NCBI RefSeq assembly: GCF_900188385.1
Contig: NZ_FZOI01000001.1
Span: 186,001-250,000 of the forward strand
Source: Azospirillum sp. RU38E
Lineage (GTDB): Bacteria; Pseudomonadota; Alphaproteobacteria; Azospirillales; Azospirillaceae
Reading direction: 5' to 3'
DNA length: 64,000 nucleotides
Shown: piece after piece, positions 1 through 9,516 of the stretch
Numbering within the stretch: the stretch's first letter is position 1
Layout: every line of letters starts with the position of its first letter
Position numbers and translations under genes: made by a program
The notes under the pieces: model-generated
The model's database searches: none
What the model was told of the DNA's origin: nothing
Seen by the model: the letters and a program-made list of their open reading frames with translations, nothing else

Positions 1-695
1 TCATCCAGCTGCCGCAGGCCGGGGCCGCCCTGGTTCAGCATCGGTTCCACGGTGAAGATCATGCCGGGCACCAGCTTCATGCCGCGTCCCGGCTTGCCCC
101 AATGCATCACATCGGGTGCATCATGGAACACCCGGCCGATGCCGTGCCCCACATAATCGCGCACGCTGGAATAGCCGACGGCGCGGGCCATGCGGTCGAT
201 GATATGGCCGACATCGCCCAGATGTTTGCCCGGCGCCACCTCATTGATGCCGGCCATGGTGGCATCATAGGTGGTGCGCACCAGATGGGCGGCGCGCGGG
301 TTCACCGTCCCCACCAGATACATGCGGCTGGTATCGCCATACCAGCCGTCCAGAATGGCGGTGACGTCGATATTGACGATATCGCCATCCTTCAGCAGCA
401 CCTTATCATCGGGCACGCCGTGATTGACGACATGGTTGGGGGAAATACAGCAGGATTTGGGATACCCGTGATAGCCCAGCGTGGCGGGAATGGCCCCTTG
501 GTCGCGCATGAAGGTATCGGCGATACGGTCCAGCGCCCCGGTGCTGACACCCGGCTGCACATAGGGGGTGAGATGGTCCAGGCAGGCGGCGGCGATGCGG
601 CCCGCCGCGCGCATGGCGGCAAAGCCGTCGGCCCCATGCAGGGGAACCCGCCGACCCATCGGGTCTAGCACGAAATCACCCGGATAGGTCTTCAT
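1..695 (-). CDS. map: Methionine aminopeptidase type I, partial (C-terminus outside window)
   Basis: This enzyme removes the initiator methionine from new proteins in the cytoplasm, using a dinuclear metal centre. About 231 residues are visible, starting MKTYPGDFVL; the gene runs off the left edge. Visible family signatures are NHVVNHGVP (substrate His), DGDIVNIDV and WYGDTSRMY (two metal Asp), GHGIG (metal His) and FTVEPM (metal Glu). The last metal Glu would lie beyond the edge. The start ATG is preceded by a purine-rich GGGAGGGGCG stretch in the 57-bp gap after glgC, which is on the same strand, so the two may be cotranscribed. The type I assignment rests on the spacing of metal ligands and is secure. 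Confidence 0.95.
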   Translation of the reverse strand, partial: MKTYPGDFVLDPMGRRVPLHGADGFAAMRAAGRIAAACLDHLTPYVQPGVSTGALDRIADTFMRDQGAIPATLGYHGYPKSCCISPNHVVNHGVPDDKVLLKDGDIVNIDVTAILDGWYGDTSRMYLVGTVNPRAAHLVRTTYDATMAGINEVAPGKHLGDVGHIIDRMARAVGYSSVRDYVGHGIGRVFHDAPDVMHWGKPGRGMKLVPGMIFTVEPMLNQGGPGLRQLD

Positions 696-715
696 CACGC
701 CCCTCCCACGCCAGG

Positions 716-745
716 GGGCGGCGAAGGCCCGGGCCGTCGCCGCCC
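716..745. other. Hairpin between glgC and map
   Basis: A 9-bp inverted repeat (GGGCGGCGA and TCGCCGCCC) with a GC-rich inner part lies just after the glgC stop. No T-run follows on the minus strand, so it is not a clear intrinsic terminator and may only stabilise or attenuate the transcript leading into map. Confidence 0.45.
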
Positions 746-752
746 ATCCTGA

Positions 753-2042
753 TCAGCTTTCCAGCTTTTTCAGCATGGCCTGGGTAATCAATACCACACC
801 CTGTTCGCTGCGATAGAAGCGGCGTGCATCCTCCTCCGCATTCTCCCCCACCACCAGACCGGCGGGGATGACGCAGCCGCGATCCACCACCACCCTGGTC
901 AGCCGGACATTCCGGTTGATCTCCACCTCCGGCAGGATCACCGCGTCGTTCAACTCGCAATAGGAATGGATGCGCACCTTGTTGAACAGCAGGGAGCGGC
1001 GGACGACGGAACCGGACAGAATGCAGCCTGCCGACACCATGCTGTCCACCGCCATGCCGCGCCGGTCATCATCATCAAAGACGAATTTGGCCGGCGGCAA
1101 TTGTTCCTGATAGGTGAAGATCGGCCAGCTTGGATCATAGATATCCAGCGACGGGGAGACGTGGCAGAGGTCCAGATTGGCCTCCCAATAGGCATCCACC
1201 GTGCCGACATCGCGCCAATAGGCCTCCCCCGGCTGGGCGCGGTTGCGCACACAGCTTTCGCTGAAATGGTGGGCCATCACCTTGGCCTTGTCGATCAGGT
1301 AGGGGATGATGTCCTTGCCGAAATCGCGCGACGAAGTCTGCTCACCCGCGTCGCGTTCCAGATGTTCGTAAAGGAACTCGGCATTGAAAATATAGATGCC
1401 CATGCTGGCCAGCGAGATATCAGGCTTGCCGGGCATGGGCGGCGGGTCGGCCGGCTTCTCCAGGAAACTGGTGATGCGGTTGCTCTCATCAATCGCCATC
1501 ACGCCGAACCCGCTGGCCTGGGCGCGCGGCACCTCAATGCAGCCCACCGTCACATCCGCACCGGTGCGGATGTGGTGGGCCAGCATGTTGGCGTAATCCA
1601 TTTTATAGATATGGTCGCCGGCCAGGATCAGCACCCATTCGGCCTCATGGCTGCGCAGGATGTCCAGATTCTGGAACACGGCGTCGGCCGTGCCCTGATA
1701 CCAGCTTGTTTCATCAATGCGCTGCTGTGCCGGCAGCAGATCGATGAATTCGCCGATTTCCCCGCGCAGGAAGTTCCAGCCGCGCTGCAGATGCCGCAGC
1801 AGCGAATGGGACTTGTACTGCGTCAGCACCGAAATGCGGCGGAAACCGGAATTGATGCAATTGGACAGCGCAAAATCAATGATGCGGAACTTGCCGCCGA
1901 AATGCACCGCCGGCTTGGCCCGGCGGTCGGTCAGCTGTTTCAACCGGCTGCCACGGCCGCCGGCCAGCACCAGGGCCAGCGCATTGCGCGGGGCCTGACG
2001 CAGTTCCTGGTCGAGGCGCTGTTCTGTCTGATGATTGATCAT
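753..2042 (-). CDS. glgC: Glucose-1-phosphate adenylyltransferase (ADP-glucose pyrophosphorylase)
   Basis: GlgC makes ADP-glucose from ATP and glucose-1-phosphate, the committed step of bacterial glycogen synthesis. The 429-residue product begins [10 protein letters not shown]; the ATG follows GGGGGAAAGGATC, a good ribosome-binding site, so I prefer it to the in-frame start 51 codons upstream. The nucleotide-binding loop [16 protein letters not shown] is near residue 25, followed by [28 protein letters not shown] and [10 protein letters not shown]. The C-terminal half is the left-handed beta-helix domain with hexapeptide-like repeats ([16 protein letters not shown] and following). Length matches the family. 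No other glg gene is in the window, so the glycogen operon must be elsewhere or continue past map. Confidence 0.97.
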   Translation of the reverse strand: MINHQTEQRLDQELRQAPRNALALVLAGGRGSRLKQLTDRRAKPAVHFGGKFRIIDFALSNCINSGFRRISVLTQYKSHSLLRHLQRGWNFLRGEIGEFIDLLPAQQRIDETSWYQGTADAVFQNLDILRSHEAEWVLILAGDHIYKMDYANMLAHHIRTGADVTVGCIEVPRAQASGFGVMAIDESNRITSFLEKPADPPPMPGKPDISLASMGIYIFNAEFLYEHLERDAGEQTSSRDFGKDIIPYLIDKAKVMAHHFSESCVRNRAQPGEAYWRDVGTVDAYWEANLDLCHVSPSLDIYDPSWPIFTYQEQLPPAKFVFDDDDRRGMAVDSMVSAGCILSGSVVRRSLLFNKVRIHSYCELNDAVILPEVEINRNVRLTRVVVDRGCVIPAGLVVGENAEEDARRFYRSEQGVVLITQAMLKKLES

Positions 2043-2556
2043 TTTTGATCCTTTCCCCCCTGATGCACGCCTCTCGTCACAAGCGCATGGTTCCGGCCCG
2101 CCGCATCTGCCCGTTGGTGGGCTTGGATGAGATGGGAACCTGAACCGGAACGGATGCTGGCACAGATCGGTTCCGCCTTCCATGGTCGGTTGCATGGCTC
2201 CGGCAATATGTCATCCCCAACGGGCATGGCTGGCAATGATCCAAATCACCCGATTTTTTGCCTAAATTATAATCAGTGACAATTGCGGAGGGTGAATCAT
2301 TCGCCTCGTCCCTGGTCGCCTGGGAAGCTATTCGCAGAAAACAAGGGGTTTCCGCGTTTTTTGTGACAAGAAAAACGGCCTATTTTTTGTGCAAATGGGA
2401 GCTTTTCGGGCGGTTCTCTGCTGTGCTGACGCCGATTCATCGGGGGTAGCACGCAAGGGATTCCGCCGCTTCCACGGACGGCACGGACTTTGAATAGAGG
2501 GAGCACGGCGTGTGCGGCGGCCGGTCGGCCCCGTGCCCACAAGAATGGGGAGCCAC
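2043..2556. other. Divergent intergenic region glgC / amtB
   Basis: This gap of about 510 bp between divergent genes is somewhat AT-rich in its middle (about 2240-2420). A TATAAT hexamer is at 2268-2273, but no convincing -35 partner was found. The weak CGGCACG-N4-TTGAA match at 2479-2494 resembles a sigma-54 site but lacks the essential GC of the -12 element. No glnK/glnB gene is present here, although glnK often precedes amtB. Confidence 0.5.
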
Positions 2557-3855
2557 ATGAATCGTTTGAACAAACTTCTTTTCGCGGCGTGCGTGGCGAT
2601 GATGCCAGGCGTGGCCCTCGCTCAGGACGCGGCACCGGCACCGACCCCGACCCTGGACAGCGGCAATACGGCCTGGCTGCTGGTTTCCACGGCCCTGGTG
2701 CTGTTCATGACCATTCCGGGTCTGGCGCTGTTCTATGGCGGCATGGTGCGCAAGCCCAATGTGCTGACGATGATGATGCAGTCGTTCGCCATCTGCTGCG
2801 TGATTTCTGTGCTGTGGGTTGTGGTTGGCTTCAGCCTGGCCTTTGGGGCCGGCGGCCCGTATATCGGCGATCTCAGCCGCGCCTTCCTGGCCGGCCTGGA
2901 AGTGAGCAGCCTGAATGGCACCATCCCGGAATCGGTGTTCATCACCTTCCAGATGACCTTTGCCATCATCACCCCGGCCCTGTTCACCGGCGCCTTTGCT
3001 GACCGGATGAAGTTCTCGGCCCTGCTGGTTTTCGCCGTGCTCTGGTCGCTGCTGGTCTACAGCCCGGTTTGCCACTGGGTGTGGCAGGCCAATGGCTTCC
3101 TGTTCGGGGACGGCGTGCTGGATTATGCCGGCGGCACCGTGGTGCATATCAATGCCGGTATCGCTGGTCTGGTTGCCTGTATCATCCTGGGCAAGCGCAA
3201 GGGCTATGGCACCTCTGACATGAAGCCGCACAATCTGGTGCTGTCGCTGATCGGCGCGTCCATGCTGTGGGTTGGCTGGTTCGGCTTCAATGCCGGTTCC
3301 GCGGTGGCCGCTGATGGCCGTGCGGGCATGGCCATGCTGGTAACCCAGGTTGCCGCCGCCACCGCCGCGCTGGCCTGGATGTTTGTGGAATGGGGCGTGA
3401 AGGGCAAGCCCTCCATCCTGGGTATCATTTCCGGTGCAGTGGCCGGTCTGGTCGCCATCACGCCCGCCGCCGGCTTCGTTGGTGTGGATGGCGCCCTGGC
3501 CATCGGTCTGGCCTCTGGCGTGATCTGCTACTTTGCTTCCACCACCATCAAGCACGCGCTGAAATATGATGACAGCCTGGACGTCTGGGGTGTGCATGGC
3601 GTGGGTGGTATCGTCGGTGCCGTGCTGACCGGTGTGTTCGCCAAGGCCGCCATCGGTGGCACCGCCGGTGCGCTGGAAGGCAATGTCGGTCAGGTCTGGA
3701 CCCAGATTTACAGCGTGTTGATCACCCTGGTCTGGTCTGGTGTCGTCTCCGCCATCATCCTCTATGCCATCAAGTTCACCATCGGTCTGCGGGTGGACGA
3801 AGATGCCGAGCGTGACGGCCTGGACATCGCCTTGCATGGCGAATCGATCCAGTAA
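2557..3855 (+). CDS. amtB: Ammonium transporter AmtB with N-terminal signal peptide
   Basis: AmtB is a trimeric inner-membrane ammonium channel. The 432-residue product starts MNRLNKLLF; this ATG is preceded by GGGGAGCC. Residues 1-22 form a cleavable signal peptide ending in ALAQ, a usual feature of Amt proteins, followed by about eleven hydrophobic helices. Family signatures are the first helix TAWLLVSTALVLFMTIPGLALFYGG, the twin pore histidines in VVHINAGIAG and GVHGVGGIVGAV, and the DDSLDVWGVHG segment. The C-terminal cytoplasmic tail (RVDEDAERDGLDIALHGE) is the part that meets PII proteins. The gene stands alone without glnK and is closed by a strong terminator. Confidence 0.97.
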   Translation: MNRLNKLLFAACVAMMPGVALAQDAAPAPTPTLDSGNTAWLLVSTALVLFMTIPGLALFYGGMVRKPNVLTMMMQSFAICCVISVLWVVVGFSLAFGAGGPYIGDLSRAFLAGLEVSSLNGTIPESVFITFQMTFAIITPALFTGAFADRMKFSALLVFAVLWSLLVYSPVCHWVWQANGFLFGDGVLDYAGGTVVHINAGIAGLVACIILGKRKGYGTSDMKPHNLVLSLIGASMLWVGWFGFNAGSAVAADGRAGMAMLVTQVAAATAALAWMFVEWGVKGKPSILGIISGAVAGLVAITPAAGFVGVDGALAIGLASGVICYFASTTIKHALKYDDSLDVWGVHGVGGIVGAVLTGVFAKAAIGGTAGALEGNVGQVWTQIYSVLITLVWSGVVSAIILYAIKFTIGLRVDEDAERDGLDIALHGESIQ

Positions 3856-3885
3856 GGAACGATCCCTCTTCGGGGTTTGATTTGA

Positions 3886-3923
3886 CCGCCGCACCGGGCA
3901 ACCGGTGCGGCGGTTGTTTTTTT
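3886..3923 (+). terminator. Rho-independent terminator of amtB
   Basis: A perfect 12-bp stem (CCGCCGCACCGG / CCGGTGCGGCGG) with a GCAA tetraloop is followed by TTGTTTTTTT. It begins about 30 bp after the amtB stop and abuts the stop codon of the convergent oxidoreductase gene. Confidence 0.93.
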
Positions 3924-4896
3924 AGCCCACCGTCATCACCACCTTGCCGGTGGATTGCCGGCCCGACAGCAGGGCAAAGGCGGCTTCATACTGTTCCAGC
4001 GGCAGCAGGTGGCTGATATGGGGGCGCAGCTTTCCCGCCGCCCACATTGCCAGCAGATCGCGCAGGCTGTCGGTCAGGGTGGTGCGGTCATACTGGCGAT
4101 AGGCGCCCCAGAACAGGCCCAGCACGGCGCAGTTCTTCACCAGCAGGATATTGGCCGGCACCTGCGGGATGCGGCCGGACGCAAAGCCGATGGTGACAAT
4201 GCGCCCGCCCCAGCCGAGGCAGCGCAGGGCAGCGTCGAACAGATCGCCGCCCACCGGGTCGTAAACGACATCCACGCCCTTGGGTGCCAGTTCCTTGATT
4301 CGGGCGCGCAGATCATCGCTGGCGTAATTCACCAGCTCGTCCGCGCCGTGCGCCTTGGCCAGGGCCAGCTTTTCGTCAGATGAGGCGGCGGCGATCACCC
4401 GTGCGCCCAGTGCCTTGCCGATTTCCACTGCCGTCAGCCCCACGCCGCCGGCTGCCCCCAGCACCAGCAGCGTTTCCCCCGGCTTCAGCCCGGCCCGCAC
4501 CGTCAGCGCCAGATGCGAAGTGCCATAGGCGACAGGGAAGGCGGCGGCACTTGGGAAATCCATGCCATCGGGCAAGGGCAGGGTCAGGCTGGCATCGGCC
4601 ACCGTGTCGCTGCGAAAGGCGCCATGGGCGGCCAGCGCCATGACCCGCTGGCCGGGCAGCAGATGGGTCACATCGGCCGCCACCTCCACCACCTCACCGG
4701 CGCATTCCAGGCCGGGGGTGAAGGGGAAGGGCGGCTTTTCCTGGTACTTCCCCTCAATCATCAGCGTGTCGGCGAAGTTCATCGCCGCGGCGTGAACGGC
4801 AATCCTTACCTGCCCCGGCCCCAGGGGCAGCGGGGCAACCGGTTCAATGGCCAGCCGCGAGGGCGGCCCATATTCCTTGCACAACAGCGCGCGCAT
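3922..4896 (-). CDS. NADPH:quinone oxidoreductase family protein (zinc-independent MDR)
   Basis: This is a medium-chain dehydrogenase/reductase of the quinone oxidoreductase group, expected to use NADPH to reduce quinones or enones in the cytoplasm. The 324-residue product starts MRALLCKEYGPP. The chosen ATG has GGAGAGG six bases upstream; the longer frame adds eleven unlikely residues. Domains are a GroES-like N-terminus (about 1-125, with NFADTLMIEGKYQ and PGLECAGEVVEV) and a Rossmann domain with VLGAAGGVGLTAVEIGKALGA near residue 145. The catalytic-zinc cysteines and histidine of alcohol dehydrogenases are absent, which fits the zinc-free branch. The exact substrate cannot be told from sequence. 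Confidence 0.9.
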   Translation of the reverse strand: MRALLCKEYGPPSRLAIEPVAPLPLGPGQVRIAVHAAAMNFADTLMIEGKYQEKPPFPFTPGLECAGEVVEVAADVTHLLPGQRVMALAAHGAFRSDTVADASLTLPLPDGMDFPSAAAFPVAYGTSHLALTVRAGLKPGETLLVLGAAGGVGLTAVEIGKALGARVIAAASSDEKLALAKAHGADELVNYASDDLRARIKELAPKGVDVVYDPVGGDLFDAALRCLGWGGRIVTIGFASGRIPQVPANILLVKNCAVLGLFWGAYRQYDRTTLTDSLRDLLAMWAAGKLRPHISHLLPLEQYEAAFALLSGRQSTGKVVMTVG

Positions 4897-4976
4897 CCGT
4901 TTCCTCTCCATGCTTATTTTTAAACGCATGTTTGAGGGTGCGGCGGATATATCGACCCGTCAAGGGAAGGTTGTTT

Positions 4977-5189
4977 TCAGCGCTTGATGCCCTCATCCGT
5001 CAGTACCACCACCGGGTAGCCGCGATATTCCGCCGGTGCGCCATGGTCGGGGCCGGCCACGCGCAGATAGATGCGGCCTTCGCCCATGCCGGTGCCGACA
5101 ACGGGTTTGCCGGCGTCGGTCAGTTCCTTGAACAGGCTGCGGGCGGCTTCGGCCACCGGGTGCTTTTCCGTGTTGGTCGCGTCACTCAT
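4977..5189 (-). CDS. Small conserved-looking hypothetical protein (70 aa)
   Basis: I do not recognise this gene. It would encode 70 residues starting MSDATNTEKHPVAEAARSLF and ending VVLTDEGIKR. It has no membrane segment and no signal peptide. A GxGxGEGRIYLRV stretch and a terminal YRGYPVVVLTDEG strand suggest a small alpha/beta fold. An in-frame extension to 5417 exists but is poor coding sequence, so I start at the ATG at 5189. It lies 80 bp upstream of the quinone oxidoreductase start on the same strand and could share a transcript with it. Confidence 0.6.
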   Translation of the reverse strand: MSDATNTEKHPVAEAARSLFKELTDAGKPVVGTGMGEGRIYLRVAGPDHGAPAEYRGYPVVVLTDEGIKR

Positions 5190-5653
5190 GCTCTGATCAC
5201 CTTTGTCGGTTCCTGCGGTCCAATCTGCGCTGTAACGCCCCCTTTGGTCCAGTCTTCGCCGTTGCAGCAACCAGCAGGACGCGGGGCCGGTTCCACATGG
5301 GCGCATAGCGGGCGGCCGTCGCCGATGCCCATTTTCGGCAGCAAAATTACCTATGACACCGGTGGAACAATGAAATTTGGCGTAAATCCTTGCTTTCTGA
5401 TCCGCCCGCCTGTCCACCGCGACACTTGGCCGGCTGGTGTTCGCACGCCGGACATGGGTATTTTTGCCCCGCCATTCTGCCGATGTGAAACTGCGCGGAC
5501 GTCCCGCGAAGCTTCACAAAGATTACCGGATCAGGCATCGTGCCGATGCAAAACAAATCCGGCCGGGACCGATCATGTCGCAGGCGGGCCAACCGTCTCC
5601 GGGGTTCCGGCCAAGCCGGGCGTCACTGAAGCCAGAGGGGGAATCGGATCGCA
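5190..5653. other. Intergenic region before the pnt operon
   Basis: About 460 bp without a supportable gene; short frames here have atypical composition. It must carry the divergent promoters for the small hypothetical gene and the pnt operon. A TGGC...TTGC pair near 5379-5394 resembles a sigma-54 promoter but the GG-to-GC spacing is one base too long. Confidence 0.5.
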
Positions 5654-6811
5654 ATGAAGATCGCCATACCGAAGGAACGCCGTGCGCATGAATTGCGCGT
5701 TGCGGCCACGCCGGAAACGGTACGCAAATATATCGGGCTGGGGTTTGAGGTGGTGGTGGAAACCGGTGCCGGCCTTGGCTCCGCCATCACTGATGATGCC
5801 TTTGCCCTGGCTGGCGCCAAGATCACCCCGGATGTCGCCACCACCCTGACCGGTGCCGATATCGTGCTGAAGGTGCAGCGTCCGCTGACCGCCGGCGAAG
5901 GCGAGGTGGATGAACTGGCGCTGCTGAAGCCCGGCGCCATCTTGATCGCCGGCCTGTCCCCCTATGGCGCGCCGGAATCGGTGACGGCCTATGCCAATGC
6001 CAAGGTTGATGCCTTTGCCATGGAATTCATGCCGCGCATCACCCGCGCGCAGAGCATGGATATCCTGTCGTCGCAGTCCAATCTGGCCGGATATCGCGCG
6101 GTGATTGAGGCGGCCAACGAATTTGGCCGCGCCTTCCCGATGATGATGACGGCCGCCGGCACCGTGCCGCCGGCCCGCGCCCTGGTGATGGGGGCCGGCG
6201 TGGCCGGCTTGCAGGCCATCGCCACGGCCAAGCGTCTGGGTGCCGTGGTCTCGGCCACCGACGTGCGCCCGGCCACCAAGGAACAGGTGGAAAGCCTGGG
6301 CGGCACCTTCGTTGCCGTGATGGATGAGGAATTCCAGCAGGCGCAGACCGCCGGCGGCTATGCCAAGGAAATGTCCGCGGAATACAAGGCCAAGCAGGCG
6401 GCCCTGATCGCGGAGACGATCAAAAAGCAGGATATCGTCATCACCACCGCACTGATCCCCGGCCGCAAGGCCCCGGTGCTGGTGACGGACGAGATGCTGA
6501 AAACCATGAAGCAGGGCGCGATCCTGGTGGATCTGGCCTGCGAGCAGGGTGGCAATGTCGAAGGTTCCGTCGCCGGTGAGGTGGTGGAGAAATATGGCGT
6601 GAAGATTGTCGGCCGCATCAATATGCCCAGCCGCATCGCCGTCGATGCCTCGGCGCTTTATGCCAAGAACCTGCTGAATTTCATCACCCCCTTCGTCGAC
6701 AAGGAGACGAAGACCCTGAAGCTGAACTGGGAGGATGAGGTGGTGAAGGGCACGGGCCTGACCCGTGACGGCACCATCGTCCATTCCGCCTTCAAGCCGG
6801 CCGCCGCCTGA
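5654..6811 (+). CDS. pntAA: NAD(P) transhydrogenase subunit alpha, part 1 (dI, NAD-binding)
   Basis: This is the soluble NAD(H)-binding component of the proton-translocating transhydrogenase, which uses the proton gradient to make NADPH from NADH. The 385-residue protein starts [21 protein letters not shown], typical of the alanine dehydrogenase/PNT N-terminal domain. A Rossmann motif [22 protein letters not shown] lies near residue 177, followed by VVSATDVRP and the mobile-loop region around [12 protein letters not shown]. Ending at [16 protein letters not shown], it matches the split Rhodospirillum rubrum-type arrangement in which dI is a separate polypeptide. It is first in a tight three-gene operon; pntAB follows after 14 bp. 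Confidence 0.97.
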   Translation: MKIAIPKERRAHELRVAATPETVRKYIGLGFEVVVETGAGLGSAITDDAFALAGAKITPDVATTLTGADIVLKVQRPLTAGEGEVDELALLKPGAILIAGLSPYGAPESVTAYANAKVDAFAMEFMPRITRAQSMDILSSQSNLAGYRAVIEAANEFGRAFPMMMTAAGTVPPARALVMGAGVAGLQAIATAKRLGAVVSATDVRPATKEQVESLGGTFVAVMDEEFQQAQTAGGYAKEMSAEYKAKQAALIAETIKKQDIVITTALIPGRKAPVLVTDEMLKTMKQGAILVDLACEQGGNVEGSVAGEVVEKYGVKIVGRINMPSRIAVDASALYAKNLLNFITPFVDKETKTLKLNWEDEVVKGTGLTRDGTIVHSAFKPAAA

Positions 6812-6825
6812 TCGGGAGGGATAAT

Positions 6826-7260
6826 ATGGATCCGCAAAAGCACGCCCAGGACGCGGCGGAACTGGCCAACCAGGCCAAGGCCCTGGCCGACAATGCCGCC
6901 GATATTGCCAATCAGGCCGCCTCCGTGGCTACCCATGCCGCCATGGCCGCCGGCCCGCCCTTCATCGTCACCGGGCTGACCATCTTCGTGCTGGCCTGTT
7001 TTGTGGGCTATTACGTGGTGTGGCGGGTGACGCCGGCCCTGCATTCGCCGCTGATGGCCGTCACCAACGCTGTTTCCTCCGTCATCATTGTCGGCGCGCT
7101 CATCGCCACCGGGTCTGCGATTTCCGGCTGGTCGATGCTCTTCGGGTTCCTGGCCACCATCCTGGCCGCCGTGAACATCTTCGGCGGCTTCATGGTCACC
7201 CAGCGGATGCTGGCCATGTACAAGAAAAAGACGCCGGCTGCCGGCGGCAACGCCAAGTAA
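6826..7260 (+). CDS. pntAB: NAD(P) transhydrogenase subunit alpha, part 2 (membrane)
   Basis: This 144-residue protein supplies the first membrane helices of the transhydrogenase dII domain. Residues 1-42 are an Ala/Gln/Asn-rich amphipathic N-terminus ([21 protein letters not shown]), a little longer than in many PntAB proteins. Helices follow at about [39 protein letters not shown] and [20 protein letters not shown], the last with the family-typical [21 protein letters not shown] Shine-Dalgarno sits before the ATG. It lies between pntAA and pntB with short gaps, so the three are co-expressed in stoichiometry. Confidence 0.96.
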   Translation: MDPQKHAQDAAELANQAKALADNAADIANQAASVATHAAMAAGPPFIVTGLTIFVLACFVGYYVVWRVTPALHSPLMAVTNAVSSVIIVGALIATGSAISGWSMLFGFLATILAAVNIFGGFMVTQRMLAMYKKKTPAAGGNAK

Positions 7261-7271
7261 GGGGGCGATTC

Positions 7272-8687
7272 ATGGTTATCGTTGCTTCGCTCGCCTATCT
7301 GGCGGCGGCGGTCTGTTTCATCATGGCGCTGCGCGGGCTGTCCAGCCCGGCCACGGCGCAATCCGGCAACCGGTTCGGCATGGTCGGGATGGCCGTGGCC
7401 ATCGTCACCACCCTGGTGGTCACCCCCGATATTGGCGGGCTGGCCTGGCTGTTGATCGTGGCCGGTCTGGCCATCGGCGGCGGCATTGGTTATGTCATCG
7501 CCAAGCGCATCCAGATGACAGAGCTGCCGCAGCTTGTGGCGGCCTTCCACTCCCTGGTCGGTCTGGCCGCCGTGTTCGTAGCTGCCGCCGCCTTCTTCTC
7601 GCCGGAGAGCTTCAATATCGGGGAGCCGGGGGACATCCATGTCGGCTCCCTGATTGAAATGAGCCTGGGGGTGGCCATCGGTGCCATCACCTTCACCGGC
7701 TCCCTGGTGGCCTTTGCCAAGCTGCAGGGGCTGGTCTCGGGCAAGCCGTTGCAGTTCAGCGGCCAGCATATGCTGAATGCCGGGCTGGGCATTGCCACCC
7801 TGCTGCTGATCGTGCTGCTCTGCATCACGCAGAGCCCGGTGATCTTCTGGCTGATCGTGGCCGTGGCGCTGGCGCTGGGCCTGCTGCTGATCCTGCCGAT
7901 CGGCGGCGCTGACATGCCGGTGGTCGTGTCCATGCTGAACAGCTATTCCGGCTGGGCAGCGGCGGGTATCGGCTTCACGCTGCAAAACCCATTGCTGATC
8001 ATCACCGGTTCGCTGGTGGGTGCCTCGGGTGCCATCCTGTCCTACATCATGTGCAAGGGCATGAACCGGTCCATCTTTAACGTCATCCTGGGTGGCTTTG
8101 GCGGTGATGCCGCAGCGGCCGGCCCGGCGGGCGGTGCGGCGGCGGATCGTTCCTTCAAGGCCGGTTCGGCCGATGATGCGGCCTTCATTATGAAGAACGC
8201 GGCCAAGGTTATCATCGTGCCCGGTTACGGCATGGCGGTGGCCCAGGCCCAGCACGCGCTGCGTGAAATGGCCGACCTGCTGAAGAAGGAAGGGGTGGAG
8301 GTGAAATACGCCATCCATCCGGTGGCGGGCCGCATGCCCGGTCACATGAATGTGCTGCTGGCCGAAGCCAATGTGCCCTATGACGAGGTGTTCGAACTGG
8401 ATGAGATCAACCGTGATTTCGGCCAGGCGGATGTGGCCTATGTCATCGGTGCCAATGACGTGACCAACCCGGCGGCCAAGACCGACACGTCCAGCCCCAT
8501 TTACGGGATGCCCATCCTGGATGTGGAAAAGGCCAAGACGGTGTTGTTCATCAAGCGGTCGATGGGTGCCGGTTATGCCGGCGTGGAGAACGAGTTGTTC
8601 TTCCGCCCCAACACCATGATGCTGCTGGGCGACGCCAAGAAGATGACGGAAGAAATCGTCAAGGCGCTGTCAGGCGGCGGGCATTGA
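7272..8687 (+). CDS. pntB: NAD(P) transhydrogenase subunit beta
   Basis: PntB carries the remaining membrane helices (dII) and the NADP(H)-binding dIII domain. The 471-residue product starts MVIVASLAYLAAAV; the ATG follows GGGGGCGATTC. About nine hydrophobic helices occupy residues 1-270. The dIII domain begins near residue 295 with VIIVPGYGMAVAQAQHALREM (GYGMAVAQAQ is the NADP-binding loop), then YAIHPVAGRMPGHMNVLLAEA, VIGANDVTNPAA and FIKRSMGAGYAGVENELF. All signature loops are intact. A hairpin terminator follows shortly after the stop, so it ends the operon. Confidence 0.97.
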   Translation: MVIVASLAYLAAAVCFIMALRGLSSPATAQSGNRFGMVGMAVAIVTTLVVTPDIGGLAWLLIVAGLAIGGGIGYVIAKRIQMTELPQLVAAFHSLVGLAAVFVAAAAFFSPESFNIGEPGDIHVGSLIEMSLGVAIGAITFTGSLVAFAKLQGLVSGKPLQFSGQHMLNAGLGIATLLLIVLLCITQSPVIFWLIVAVALALGLLLILPIGGADMPVVVSMLNSYSGWAAAGIGFTLQNPLLIITGSLVGASGAILSYIMCKGMNRSIFNVILGGFGGDAAAAGPAGGAAADRSFKAGSADDAAFIMKNAAKVIIVPGYGMAVAQAQHALREMADLLKKEGVEVKYAIHPVAGRMPGHMNVLLAEANVPYDEVFELDEINRDFGQADVAYVIGANDVTNPAAKTDTSSPIYGMPILDVEKAKTVLFIKRSMGAGYAGVENELFFRPNTMMLLGDAKKMTEEIVKALSGGGH

Positions 8688-8700
8688 TCTGTCCCCAAGG

Positions 8701-8731
8701 AAGGGCCGGCCGCAGGGTCGGCCCTTTTTGT
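8701..8731 (+). terminator. Terminator after pntB
   Basis: The inverted repeat AAGGGCCG...CGGCCCTT followed by TTTGTTT starts 13 bp after the pntB stop. It is a probable intrinsic terminator of the pnt operon. Confidence 0.85.
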
Positions 8732-8751
8732 TTGATACAGAGGCTCTGATC

Positions 8752-8958
8752 ATGGGCGTGAATGCCCGTAACTCCGATGCGCCGACCCCTTTGATGGTGC
8801 GGCTTACCCTCTCCCGCGAGGTGCTGGAAGAGGAGATGCGCGCGCGTGTCCGTCGGGGGGAGATGTCGTTGGAGACCTATTTGACCGACGTGAAGGGCTA
8901 TCGGCCCGAACATATCGGGCCGCTGTTGCCGCAATTCCACAAGGCCATCTTCGGCTGA
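8752..8958 (+). CDS. Small hypothetical protein (68 aa)
   Basis: I do not recognise this small gene. From the ATG at 8752 it encodes 68 residues (MGVNARNSDAPTPLMVRLTL), mostly helical and highly charged in the middle (SREVLEEEMRARVRRGEMS), ending in HIGPLLPQFHKAIFG. There is no signal or membrane segment. An upstream in-frame ATG at 8728 falls inside the pntB terminator T-run, and AGAGG lies upstream of 8752, so I prefer the shorter form. It is isolated between the terminator and the convergent pseudouridine synthase gene. Confidence 0.6.
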   Translation: MGVNARNSDAPTPLMVRLTLSREVLEEEMRARVRRGEMSLETYLTDVKGYRPEHIGPLLPQFHKAIFG

Positions 8959-8961
8959 TTT

Positions 8962-9516
8962 TTATCGGGATTGCGGCGGTGCCACCCGCCATTCCCCCGG
9001 TGCCAGCCCGTCCAGCCGCCAGTCGCCGATACCGATGCGGATCAGGCGCAGGGTGGGGAAGCCCACGGCGGCGGTCATGCGGCGGACCTGCCGGTTGCGT
9101 CCTTCGCGCAGCACGATTTCAACCCAACTGGTGGGAATGGATTTGCGGAACCGCACCGGCGGGTCGCGCGGCCATAGCCAATCGGGTTCCGGCACGGCGC
9201 GGGCCTCGGCGGGCAGGGTGGGGCCGTCCTTCAGGTCCAGCCCGCCGCGCAATTGCGCCAAAGCCTCTTCCGTTACTGCGCCATCCACCTGCACCAGATA
9301 GGTTTTCGGCCATTTATGGCGCGGCTGGCTGATGCGGGCGATCAGCGCGCCATCATCGGTCAGCGCCACCAGCCCTTCGCTGTCGCGGTCCAGCCGCCCG
9401 GCCGGATAGATGCCGGGTTGTTTGATGAAATCCGCCAGCGTTTTATGCCCCGTCCCCTCATCGGTGAACTGGCACAAAACATCGTAAGGCTTGTTGAACA
9501 GGACAACGCGTCCCAT
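8962..9516 (-). CDS. rluE: 23S rRNA pseudouridine synthase, RluE-like
   Basis: This enzyme isomerises a uridine in 23S rRNA to pseudouridine. The 184-residue protein starts [20 protein letters not shown] and lacks an N-terminal S4 domain, which matches the short RluE branch of the RsuA/RluB/E/F family. Catalytic Asp lies in [19 protein letters not shown] near residue 44. KTYLVQVDG and the C-terminal [22 protein letters not shown] motif with [14 protein letters not shown] are also intact. Target position 2457 is inferred from the E. coli family member. It is convergent with the preceding small gene and divergent from the superoxide dismutase gene. Confidence 0.93.
   Translation of the reverse strand: MGRVVLFNKPYDVLCQFTDEGTGHKTLADFIKQPGIYPAGRLDRDSEGLVALTDDGALIARISQPRHKWPKTYLVQVDGAVTEEALAQLRGGLDLKDGPTLPAEARAVPEPDWLWPRDPPVRFRKSIPTSWVEIVLREGRNRQVRRMTAAVGFPTLRLIRIGIGDWRLDGLAPGEWRVAPPQSR

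Noticed and set aside
966-2048. Long plus-strand open frame opposite glgC
   Set aside because: It is a composition shadow; glgC on the minus strand has intact motifs and a ribosome-binding site.
2479-2494. Sigma-54-like promoter before amtB (CGGCACG-N4-TTGAA)
   Set aside because: The invariant GC of the -12 element is missing.
5379-5394. TGGC...TTGC pair upstream of the pnt operon, like a sigma-54 promoter
   Set aside because: GG to GC spacing is 11 instead of 10 bases, which normally abolishes recognition.
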